From: Burkholderiaceae bacterium
GTDB taxonomy: Bacteria > Pseudomonadota > Gammaproteobacteria > Burkholderiales > Burkholderiaceae_E
NCBI GenBank assembly: GCA_019428955.1
Contig: JAHYJF010000151.1
Span: 1-8,734 of the forward strand
Length of the DNA: 8,734 nucleotides
Direction of reading: 5' to 3'
Both the position numbers and the translations under genes were made by a program. Numbering within the stretch: the stretch's first letter is position 1; each line of letters starts with the position of its first letter. Below the pieces are notes generated by a model. The model ran no database searches. It was given only the letters and a program-made list of their open reading frames with translations, and was not told the DNA's origin. Below, piece after piece: positions 1 through 6,865 of this stretch.

Positions 1-88
1 GGCAGGCGATTTCGGCCGGGGAAAAGCTGGGCCGGCGCCAGGCGCTCTCAGGCACGTCGCGGAAATGGGCATAGGTCGTGGTCGGCAT
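1..88 (-). CDS. Peptidase M15-like endolysin, N-terminal 29 codons only (partial)
   Basis: Reading down from the ATG at 88-86, the frame stays open to the left edge and begins MPTTTYAHFRDVPESAW, followed by a FSPAEIAC stretch. That opening resembles the N-terminus of phage-encoded peptidase M15 (D-Ala-D-Ala carboxypeptidase-like) proteins of Rhodobacteraceae prophages, which cut peptide cross-links in peptidoglycan and act as endolysins. The catalytic zinc ligands would lie beyond the edge, so activity cannot be judged. The start is supported by a GGAG Shine-Dalgarno sequence 8 bases upstream. The gene follows a small membrane protein (161-469), the usual holin/endolysin arrangement, and lies only 19 bases downstream of a terminator hairpin. 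The family call is from memory on 29 residues, so an unrelated lysis or tail-associated protein remains possible. Confidence 0.62.
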   Translation of the reverse strand, partial: MPTTTYAHFRDVPESAWRRPSFSPAEIAC

Positions 89-107
89 GATAGGTCTCCA
101 GAAATGC

Positions 108-129
108 AAAACCCGCCTCGGGGGCGGGT
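108..129 (-). terminator. Rho-independent terminator or attenuator between the small membrane protein and the endolysin
   Basis: On the minus strand ACCCGCC (129-123) pairs perfectly with GGCGGGT (117-111) across a five-base loop, and the stem runs straight into TTTT (111-108). The seven-pair stem is very GC-rich but the T-run is short. It lies 31 bases after the stop of the 161-469 gene and 19 bases before the endolysin start. It may therefore end most transcripts of the tail operon, or work as a partial terminator or antitermination site that limits endolysin expression. Confidence 0.68.
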
Positions 130-160
130 GGGGTTGGTCGGCAGGGTGGTGTGGTGATTG

Positions 161-469
161 TCAGTCGGTGCGGCCGCGCTGAAATGCCTCGAACATCAGA
201 TCGCGCATGGCGCGGATATCGGTTTCGATCCGTTCCAGCCGGTCGGCATCGCCTTTGCGGTCTTCAGCGCGCTGACGATCCACGCGGTCGCGCTCGGCCA
301 GCAGCTCCCGGTCCATCCGGACCAGCATCGCATCATTGGTGAAGGCCCGGCGCGTGACTGCGGCCAAAAGGGCGATGAACCCGCCGATCAGTGCGGTGAT
401 GGCTGCGGTGAGGCCGTTGTCACGGAAGGCTGTACTGACCTCCTGCAACAGGGTGGTTCGTTCTGTCAT
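161..469 (-). CDS. Small one-helix membrane protein with charged helical tail, possible holin
   Basis: This encodes 102 residues starting MTERTTLLQEV. One hydrophobic segment at about residues 19-39 (LTAAITALIGGFIALLAAV) looks like a single membrane span. It is followed by a highly charged, Glu/Asp/Arg-rich stretch from about 50 to 95, probably a long helix or coiled coil. I do not recognise a named family. Its size, single span and place between the tail fibre gene and a likely endolysin make a holin or other lysis accessory protein the best guess. The tail could face the cytoplasm and oligomerise. The start at 469 is preferred over an in-frame GTG at 511, because an AAGGA motif sits 7 bases before 469 and the GTG start would overlap the fibre gene by 26 bases. 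The gene begins 16 bases after the fibre gene ends. Confidence 0.72.
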   Translation of the reverse strand: MTERTTLLQEVSTAFRDNGLTAAITALIGGFIALLAAVTRRAFTNDAMLVRMDRELLAERDRVDRQRAEDRKGDADRLERIETDIRAMRDLMFEAFQRGRTD

Positions 470-474
470 AATAA

Positions 475-481
475 CTTCCTT
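475..481 (-). promoter_or_regulatory. Ribosome-binding site deciding the start of the small membrane protein
   Basis: AAGGAAG on the minus strand is a strong Shine-Dalgarno match; its AAGGA core lies 7 bases before the ATG at 469. It selects this start over the in-frame GTG at 511. It lies in the 16-base gap after the fibre stop codon. Confidence 0.7.
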
Positions 482-485
482 GGGT

Positions 486-2411
486 TCAATAGTCCGTCTC
501 GACGTAGACACCGGAGCAGTCGTAGGCGACGGCTGCCGCCGTCGCGCCGTTGTTCATGTAGTTGCGCGGGCTGAGCAGTTGGGTAGCAGCGGGTATGTCG
601 GTGGTGATGGTGAACTCGACCGCCGCCCCGCTGACCTCCTCGACCACCCGCACACCGATGTCGGCCCCGTTTGGTGCGGCAGCAATGTAGAGCGTCAGCA
701 CATTGGTCATGCTGGCCACCGGGAAACTCGCCCCGAGGTCGATCAGCGTCGGCGCGCCGGTGCCATCATTGTGCACCAGCTGCCAGTTGGTATGGGTGCC
801 GCGCTGGAAACCGATGCCGATGCAGTTCAGCACCGTGGCCAGGGTCAGGGTCGTGGCGAGCGCCGTTATGGAACCATAAAGCCCGAAGAACCCCATCCCG
901 GTTGCCTGCAAGGTCGTCAGCGACAGGCGATTGACATAGTTCCAACCGCCGAGGCCCTCGGCATTGCCACGCCAGCAGACCCATCCTGCGGATCGTTCCT
1001 CTCCCACCGCGCTGGCCGTGGCCGCACTGGTCACCCGCCAGCGCCGCATGCTGGTGGATAGGTTGGTGGTGGTGAGCGTCGGCGTCGCCACGGTGCCCAC
1101 AGCCGTGCGCGGCATGCCATTGGTGTTCACTGTGGTGCTGACAGATGGGGCCCAAGTGGCGACCCGGTTGACCCCGAAGTGTGGCTGCAGCGGAAAGAAC
1201 CGGCCGGAGGGGCGCTGCACATCGAGCCATCCGGCCCCGGCGCGGTCACGGGCATAGACCGCAAGCTTTCCCGCAGGCGGAGGGTCCGGGGCGGCAGGCA
1301 GGGCGGGCATCACCAGCGGTTCGGGCAGTTCGACCCGGCCGGAGGTACGGTCGATCCGGATCGCGTCATAGAATGTCGAGCCGTTCGGGCTGACCTTGAA
1401 GCTGAAATCGTCATTGCCCAGAAGGCCGATCAGGGCGCGGGCCGAGAAGCCGGTCTTGAAGGCGAAGGCTGCGTCATTCCCGGCGGCGGCCTTGTTGACG
1501 GTGGCCTCGATCCCGGCTCCGGCGTTGTTGAGCAGCACTGCAGGAGTGTTCATCGACAAGCGGTTGTAGCTGTCGGCTGTCGCCCCGCCGAGGCCGAGCA
1601 ATTGCGCTGTCAGGTTGGCTTGAGGCATCCCAACCTGCGTAACGGCATTTGCGAAGGTGACCATCGGCGTGTTCACCACCGTGGTCCCGCCCGACCCAGC
1701 GGTGGCGGAACCGATGTTGACGATCGTGGTGGACCCTGAAGCCCCGCCGGTCCCGAGGTTCAGGGTCTTGGTGACGCCGGTGGTCGTGGCACCTGTGCCC
1801 ACCCCGTAGGTGGCAGTCGTTGTCGCCGTGCCGATGGTGGCCGCCGCCGCCGAAACTGTGACCGTACCCGAGGCGGTCAGGGTACCGGAGAAGGTCTTGT
1901 TGCCACTGAAGGTCTGCGTGCCTGCGAGGATCGCCAGTTCCGAGGATGTGTTCGGCAGCGTGAAGGTCCGGGTCGTGCCGGTCGTGATCCCCGACAGCGA
2001 AAACAGCGCCCGCTTTGTCGGATCGGCATTGTTCACCAGGCTGAAGACGGCGTCTGATACGTCCACCGGTTCGCCGACCGCCTCCCAGGCACTGCCATTC
2101 CAGACGACAAAGGCCTGCTCCGCCGCAATCCACGCCAGCCAGCCGGGGCGCGGCACCAGCCGCATCCAGACGCCGTCGACCCAGAATGCTACGTTCAGAT
2201 CCCAGCCTGCCCACAGGCCTGTCGCGCCCGATGCCACAATGTGCCGGTCGCTGTCGACGGGGCTCGCAGGCGGCGCGGTGCGCGTGCGGTCGAGGACCGA
2301 CAGTTGCACCATCGCGTCCAGCAGGCGCAGCGCCTCGTTATGGGTGACATGCTTCTGGGCCTGCGATGCCAGGATGTATGGCAGCAGGAGGTGGGTCGTG
2401 ATGTCGGACAT
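486..2411 (-). CDS. DUF2793 tail fibre / receptor-binding protein
   Basis: This is a 641-residue modular fibre. Residues 1 to about 115 match the DUF2793 domain I know from alphaproteobacterial phages (LLPYILASQAQKHVTHNEAL, then WVDGVWMRL and FVVWNGSAWE), which probably attaches the fibre to the tail tip. Residues 120-165 carry the fibre motif GITTGTTRTFTLPN. Residues 166-250 are almost entirely Thr, Gly, Ala, Ser and Val with repeating NLG/NIG turns, suggesting a trimeric beta-rich shaft. Residues 313-360 hold the recurrent GLLGNDDFSFKVSPNG motif. Residues about 410-641 end in NNGATAAAVAYDCSGVYVETDY-type sequence, close to a beta-sandwich tip common in phage fibres, and probably contact the host surface. 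No S74 self-cleaving chaperone motif is seen. The gene starts 10 bases after the TIM-barrel gene ends, with only a weak AGGA close to the ATG. Confidence 0.88.
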   Translation of the reverse strand: MSDITTHLLLPYILASQAQKHVTHNEALRLLDAMVQLSVLDRTRTAPPASPVDSDRHIVASGATGLWAGWDLNVAFWVDGVWMRLVPRPGWLAWIAAEQAFVVWNGSAWEAVGEPVDVSDAVFSLVNNADPTKRALFSLSGITTGTTRTFTLPNTSSELAILAGTQTFSGNKTFSGTLTASGTVTVSAAAATIGTATTTATYGVGTGATTTGVTKTLNLGTGGASGSTTIVNIGSATAGSGGTTVVNTPMVTFANAVTQVGMPQANLTAQLLGLGGATADSYNRLSMNTPAVLLNNAGAGIEATVNKAAAGNDAAFAFKTGFSARALIGLLGNDDFSFKVSPNGSTFYDAIRIDRTSGRVELPEPLVMPALPAAPDPPPAGKLAVYARDRAGAGWLDVQRPSGRFFPLQPHFGVNRVATWAPSVSTTVNTNGMPRTAVGTVATPTLTTTNLSTSMRRWRVTSAATASAVGEERSAGWVCWRGNAEGLGGWNYVNRLSLTTLQATGMGFFGLYGSITALATTLTLATVLNCIGIGFQRGTHTNWQLVHNDGTGAPTLIDLGASFPVASMTNVLTLYIAAAPNGADIGVRVVEEVSGAAVEFTITTDIPAATQLLSPRNYMNNGATAAAVAYDCSGVYVETDY

Positions 2412-2421
2412 GATCCTGCTT

Positions 2422-5400
2422 TCAGAATGTGAGCGTGACGGATCGCCCAGCGCCCCGGCCGATCAGGGCCGAGAGCTGGTAAATGCGGATGGCGAGGGAT
2501 TGGCCGGGGCCAAGCGGCGCGCCCCAGTCGGCGGTCTGCTGGGCGGCGGTGTAGAGGGCAGAGGTGGTGGCAACTTGTAAGGTTCTCTTACGGGTTGCCC
2601 CGTCAAGGATGTCCACCTCGTAAGCCTCGCTGTCCTCAGCCAGGGGCACATCGCCAGCGCCCCACGTATCAGCGGCCAATGACCGCGACCGGCGCGTCCA
2701 GCGAATGGTCAGATCGCCGGGACTGCGAGAAAATCGCCATGGCTGTTCGACATGCGCGACGGAGAACGGCCGCAGCCCAGCGCCTTGGGGGGTGAAGCTG
2801 CTGGCAATAAAGGTCTCGTCGCTGACCGGCTTTGAGGCGGGGCCCATGCGCCAGTTCCAAGGCAAGCCGAGGTCGGCTTCGGAAATCGGCAAAGGTGCCA
2901 AGGCAGTGTCAAGCACGACAGCGCGTGCGCCGGTCGGCACCATGGCAACCATGGCCCCTTCCGTTCCGCGTTGACCGCGCAGCAGCCGGGTCAGCCGATA
3001 GCGCCCGGGCGCGATCAACTCGGCCACGCCAGCCTGGACGATTTCCCATTGCCCAGCACCAGTTTCCACGGCCAGCGCATTGGCTCCACCCAGAAGCGTG
3101 ATGTCCGTGACGCTCTCCAGCGTGCCGGAGAAAAGGTCCACCACCAGCGCATTGCCCAGATCGAAGCGTGACACCGGCCCAGAAAAGAAGTCGGCCGCCA
3201 GCACACCCATGCGCGCCCGCGAGCTGAAGGTGGTCAGCAGGGCAAAGCCATCTGTAGCGGCACTGCGATAGACGGCCAGCTCTCCGGGCCATGGTTTGGC
3301 ATGGGCGGCGACAAAGGGCCGATGCGCAGGCTGATCTTCGCGGAGTTGCGGCAAGTCCAGTAGCACGATGTCGGGGGAACCGAAAACCGTCGGTGTCGAC
3401 AGCGTGGCCGGTCGTGGCTCACCGGGTGGCAAGTCATAAACCGCGCGATCCTGGCGCACGGCATCGACGCTGCGCAGGTCGGAGTCCGCGATGGATACCA
3501 GCCGCATTTCCGTGAGGCGGCCATCGTGGTCGAGCAGGATGACGTCGCAGGGATCCAGCGCCAGACGAGAGGGCGGCAGACGAAACACCGCGCTTTCGCG
3601 CCCCACCCATGCTTCCATCAGCGCGCGGCGGCAGCGGCGTTCAGCTTCTTCGGGCGGGATCGCCATCGGGAAGCTTTCCGAGGCGATGCGGGTGGTGTCG
3701 ACGGTGATGCGCCGCGCTTCGACCTGTGCCGCGTCATAATCCTCGTCAGCACGGGCAACCTGCCATTTCAGCGCCTGCGGCAGTTCGGTTTCCTGCGCGC
3801 GGGTCAGTTCCATCACGTCGCCCTGTGCGGAGGCGGGCGCGACCATGCTGTCGGGCGTGACCGTGGCGCTGGCGATCCGACCCCGCATCAGGAACTTGAT
3901 GCGGCCCTCGCTTTCCACCGCATCGAAGCCGAAATGCCGTGCGAGCGTGGAAATCGAGGCGCGCGGGGCCTCCAGAGTGGAGACGACATAGCCTTCGACC
4001 GCACCCCAGAGGCCAGAGACGTCGATCAATTCCTCCTGCATGCCTGCGCGCAGGCAGAGATGGCGCACAAGGGCCGCCAGCGAAACAGCGCCCAGCCGCC
4101 CGGTCAGCCAGTGCCCGAGCCGCCAGTTCGGGCCATCGGTCCAGACATCTGTCAGCCCGGGGAAGAAGGGATAGGGCCGGGCGTCCCATGTCCAGGCGGC
4201 ACATTCCGGCACATGCACCATGCGCGCACCATAGACCGAGGAAATCGGGTTGTTCGCTGATGCACCCCAGAAGAGATAGCTGGCCTCGAGATAGGCCCGT
4301 TGGATCGCGTCATCGCGCCAGCCCCGCGAAAAGTAGGGTGTGAAGCTTTCCGAAGATTTCGGGTCGAAGAACACGTTGGGCTGGTTGGTGCCGCGATCAA
4401 CAGCCGGGCAGCCCAGTTCGGTGAACCAGACGGGCTTCGACTGCGGCACCCATGCGGTTGGCGTGCCGCTTTCCACCCCACCTGGCCGGTTGAAGTGCGG
4501 GTTTTGCCACCAGGCGCGCAGATCCTTGAAGCGGAAGACCCATGGTTTGGCCGCCGCACCATCGGTGATTGGGTTGCGGTTTTGCTCGGTCCGATCAAGG
4601 GCGTTGGAATAAAACCAGTCGAACCCTTCGCCGCCGGTGATGTTCGATTGCAGATAGCCCCTGTCATAGATTGCCGGGGCCAGCGCTGCATCGGCATGAT
4701 CGAAGCCGTCGCGCCAATCGGACAGCGGCATATAGTTGTCGATGCCGATGAGGTTGATGTTGGCGTCTGACCAGAGCGGGTCGAGGTGGAAGAACACATC
4801 GCCGCTGCCGTCGGCTGGATGGTGGCCGAAGTATTCCGACCAGTCGGCGGCATAGCCGATCTTGGGCCCAGCGCCGAGGATCGTTCTGACATCGGCGGCA
4901 AGAGCCTTGAAGGCAGTGACGGCGGGATAGGTGCTGGCAGCCGAACGGATCGTGGTCAGACCGGGCATTTCCGAGCCGATCAGGAAGGCATCGACGCCGC
5001 CTGCCGCTTTGCAGAGATGCGCATAGTGTAGGATCATGCGGCGCAAGCCCCATTCCCCGATCGGGCCGGTCCAGCTGACAGTGGTGTCCGACACGCTGAA
5101 GTTGGCGGGTGTCGCCGTGCCGAACAGGGCTGCAACCTGTGTCGCGGCGGTTGCAGTCTTGTCCACTGATCCGGCGAAACCTGCGGCGGGCGAACAGGTA
5201 ATCCGGCCGCGCCACGGGAATGTCGGCTGGCCAGAAGTGGCGGCATTGGCGGTGTAGGGATTGGGCTTGGTGTTGCCGGGCGGGACGTCCATCAGGATGA
5301 AGGGATAGAAGGTCACGCGCAACCCGCGCGCCTTCATCTCCTGGATGGCCTGCACCACCGCGAAATCCGCAGGCGTGCCGCCGTAAACGGGACGGTCCTC

Positions 5401-6393
5401 GGCATCACGGCTGACCAGAAATGCATCTGCGCGTGCGACGCCATTCACGACCCATGCCGAGGGTGTCGTCGCCTTGGCCGAAACCTCGACGCCGGGGCGC
5501 ACCTTGCACGATCCTGCGCGCAGGTCATCGCCGAACCACGCCACCACCAGGCTCACGCTTTCCACCGCCGGGGCCATCGCCTGCATCCGGTCCAGCGCCA
5601 CCACGATGTCAGCCGTGTCAGAAATGGCGTTCAGGTTCTCGGCCACCGTTGCGCCCCCGGCGCCGGTGGATTTCTTGACTGGCGCGGTCGCATAGGTGAA
5701 CTCGCCCGAGGCCGGGATCATCGTCACCGCTTTCACCAGCCCTTCGGCGGTGTCGGGGTCGGCGAGCGGGCGGAACACCTCAAAGCTGATCTGCGGCAGA
5801 CGGTTGCCGAAGGCGCTTAGGTCCAGTTCCTCGAACACGACATAGGCGGTGCCACGATAGGTGGGGGTGTTGGCAGTACCCATCTTAGCCGAAATGAACG
5901 GGTCACGGCCCTGCGCCTCGTCGCCGGGATACCAGCGCCAGGTGACGCCCGTCATGTCCATCGGCTTGCCGTCGGCCCAGACACGCCCGATGCCGGTGAT
6001 CTCGCCCTCGCATAAAGCGACTGCGAAGCTGGCATAGTAGATGTATTCGGTCGTCTTGACCTTCGGCCCGCTACCTTTGCCGCCGCCTTGCGTGGTGGTG
6101 TTGACCTCTTCGCGGAAATCGGTAGCCCAGATTATGTTGCCGCCGATGCGCATGCGACCGAACAGGCGTGGGATCACAGCCCCTTCGGTTGAGGACGTGA
6201 TGCGCAAGCTGTCGAGCCGCGCACCTTCGATGCGTTGCGCCGGGGCGAGGGACGAGACGATCCAGTTGTCGACCACCGACCCAATGGTCGAGCCGATAAA
6301 CCCGCCAATCGCCGCGCCAGAAAAGCCGAGGATGGCACCGCCAAATGCGCCGCCAAGCGCGGAGCCAACGGCGCCGAGAACCAAAGTTGCCAT
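2422..6393 (-). CDS. GTA TIM-barrel tail-tip protein (megatron-type, RcGTA g15-like)
   Basis: This 1323-residue protein is the largest in the window. Residues 1-49 are a Gly/Ala-rich hydrophobic stretch that could enter a membrane. Residues 55-210 form the conserved hub-binding part (VIPRLFGRMRIGGNIIWATD; YASFAVALCEGEITGIG). Residues about 225-745 are the GTA TIM-barrel-like domain, resembling glycoside hydrolases, with glutamates at GSE (E475) and WFTELGCP (E659). Residues about 800-1000 resemble the phage-tail_3 domain, and the C-terminal part has the signature YRLTRLLRGQRGTE (1132-1145). By analogy with RcGTA it forms the tail-tip spike, binds the hub and may help pass the cell envelope. 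The ATG lies 10 bases after the peptidase stop, with a poor Shine-Dalgarno sequence, so it may depend on reinitiation. The frame is intact throughout. Confidence 0.93.
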   Translation of the reverse strand: MATLVLGAVGSALGGAFGGAILGFSGAAIGGFIGSTIGSVVDNWIVSSLAPAQRIEGARLDSLRITSSTEGAVIPRLFGRMRIGGNIIWATDFREEVNTTTQGGGKGSGPKVKTTEYIYYASFAVALCEGEITGIGRVWADGKPMDMTGVTWRWYPGDEAQGRDPFISAKMGTANTPTYRGTAYVVFEELDLSAFGNRLPQISFEVFRPLADPDTAEGLVKAVTMIPASGEFTYATAPVKKSTGAGGATVAENLNAISDTADIVVALDRMQAMAPAVESVSLVVAWFGDDLRAGSCKVRPGVEVSAKATTPSAWVVNGVARADAFLVSRDAEDRPVYGGTPADFAVVQAIQEMKARGLRVTFYPFILMDVPPGNTKPNPYTANAATSGQPTFPWRGRITCSPAAGFAGSVDKTATAATQVAALFGTATPANFSVSDTTVSWTGPIGEWGLRRMILHYAHLCKAAGGVDAFLIGSEMPGLTTIRSAASTYPAVTAFKALAADVRTILGAGPKIGYAADWSEYFGHHPADGSGDVFFHLDPLWSDANINLIGIDNYMPLSDWRDGFDHADAALAPAIYDRGYLQSNITGGEGFDWFYSNALDRTEQNRNPITDGAAAKPWVFRFKDLRAWWQNPHFNRPGGVESGTPTAWVPQSKPVWFTELGCPAVDRGTNQPNVFFDPKSSESFTPYFSRGWRDDAIQRAYLEASYLFWGASANNPISSVYGARMVHVPECAAWTWDARPYPFFPGLTDVWTDGPNWRLGHWLTGRLGAVSLAALVRHLCLRAGMQEELIDVSGLWGAVEGYVVSTLEAPRASISTLARHFGFDAVESEGRIKFLMRGRIASATVTPDSMVAPASAQGDVMELTRAQETELPQALKWQVARADEDYDAAQVEARRITVDTTRIASESFPMAIPPEEAERRCRRALMEAWVGRESAVFRLPPSRLALDPCDVILLDHDGRLTEMRLVSIADSDLRSVDAVRQDRAVYDLPPGEPRPATLSTPTVFGSPDIVLLDLPQLREDQPAHRPFVAAHAKPWPGELAVYRSAATDGFALLTTFSSRARMGVLAADFFSGPVSRFDLGNALVVDLFSGTLESVTDITLLGGANALAVETGAGQWEIVQAGVAELIAPGRYRLTRLLRGQRGTEGAMVAMVPTGARAVVLDTALAPLPISEADLGLPWNWRMGPASKPVSDETFIASSFTPQGAGLRPFSVAHVEQPWRFSRSPGDLTIRWTRRSRSLAADTWGAGDVPLAEDSEAYEVDILDGATRKRTLQVATTSALYTAAQQTADWGAPLGPGQSLAIRIYQLSALIGRGAGRSVTLTF

Positions 6394-6403
6394 GTGTGTG
6401 GTC

Positions 6404-6865
6404 TCAGTCTCTTGGGAACAGGAAGGCGAAGGCGATCTTGCGCGCCCATGCCGTGGTCAGGTTTTGCTCGACAACGCCGAGCCGTTCATAGGCGTGGATG
6501 AAACGATCGTGCGTGGTCAGGATCCCGACATGCTTGGCGATGGCGCGCGTCGGAGCAGTGCTCCGACCCATGCGAAACAGGATCAGCGTGCCGGGACCGG
6601 CCTCAGTCGGCGTGATTTCCGGCATCATCTGGCGCGCGCCCTCGGCCAACACCTCGCGCGGGCCTGTTTCACCCCAATCCCGGCTATAGGGCGGAATGGG
6701 GAAGGGCTCATCGCCCACAACCTCGCGCCAGACGCCGCGCGCAAGGCCAAGGCAGTCGCAGCCGACGCCGCGCAGGCTGGCTTGATCGTGATAGGGCGTG
6801 CCAATCCAAGACCGCGCGACGGCGATGACCAAGGCGGGATCGGCCACGGCCGCGCGGCGTTTCAC
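6404..6865 (-). CDS. NlpC/P60 family tail peptidase (RcGTA g14-like)
   Basis: This 153-residue cysteine peptidase is predicted to cut peptidoglycan peptides during genome delivery. Visible elements are WIGTPYHDQ (20-28), the nucleophile in GCDCLGL (C38), the catalytic His in AKHVGIL (H112) and the third polar residue in FIHAYE (H124). The length is normal for the phage family. The start is a GTG at 6865 that shares four bases (GTGA) with the stop of the DUF2163 gene, and AAGGA lies 8 bases before it, which supports this start. Unusually, a short stretch at residues 100-106 (GRSTAPT), between the LFRM strand and the catalytic histidine loop, lies on a perfect inverted repeat. The gene sits between the hub and TIM-barrel genes, as in RcGTA. 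Confidence 0.93.
   Translation of the reverse strand: MKRRAAVADPALVIAVARSWIGTPYHDQASLRGVGCDCLGLARGVWREVVGDEPFPIPPYSRDWGETGPREVLAEGARQMMPEITPTEAGPGTLILFRMGRSTAPTRAIAKHVGILTTHDRFIHAYERLGVVEQNLTTAWARKIAFAFLFPRD
6549..6567. repeat. Perfect 8-bp inverted repeat inside the NlpC/P60 gene
   Basis: GTCGGAGC and GCTCCGAC flank a three-base spacer (AGT). The repeat lies wholly within codons 100-106 of the peptidase gene. It could fold as a stable hairpin in the mRNA, but no T-run follows on either strand, so it is not a terminator. Confidence 0.6.

Noticed and set aside
470..511. A longer form of the small membrane protein starting at the GTG at 511, as in dual-start holins
   Set aside because: No good ribosome-binding site was seen for the GTG, and it would overlap the fibre gene by 26 bases, while the ATG at 469 has a strong AAGGA motif.
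336..1061. A 241-codon open frame on the plus strand
   Set aside because: It is antisense to the fibre and membrane protein genes, has biased composition (Arg, Gly, Pro, His) and no recognisable domain.
2412..2421. Possible promoter between the TIM-barrel and fibre genes
   Set aside because: The gap is only 10 bases and I saw no -35/-10-like pair upstream, so the fibre is most simply part of the same transcript.
1810..2580. A 256-codon open frame on the plus strand
   Set aside because: It lies opposite the Thr/Gly/Ala-rich fibre shaft, crosses the fibre/TIM-barrel boundary, and gives a low-complexity Val/Pro-rich product expected from the antisense of such codons.
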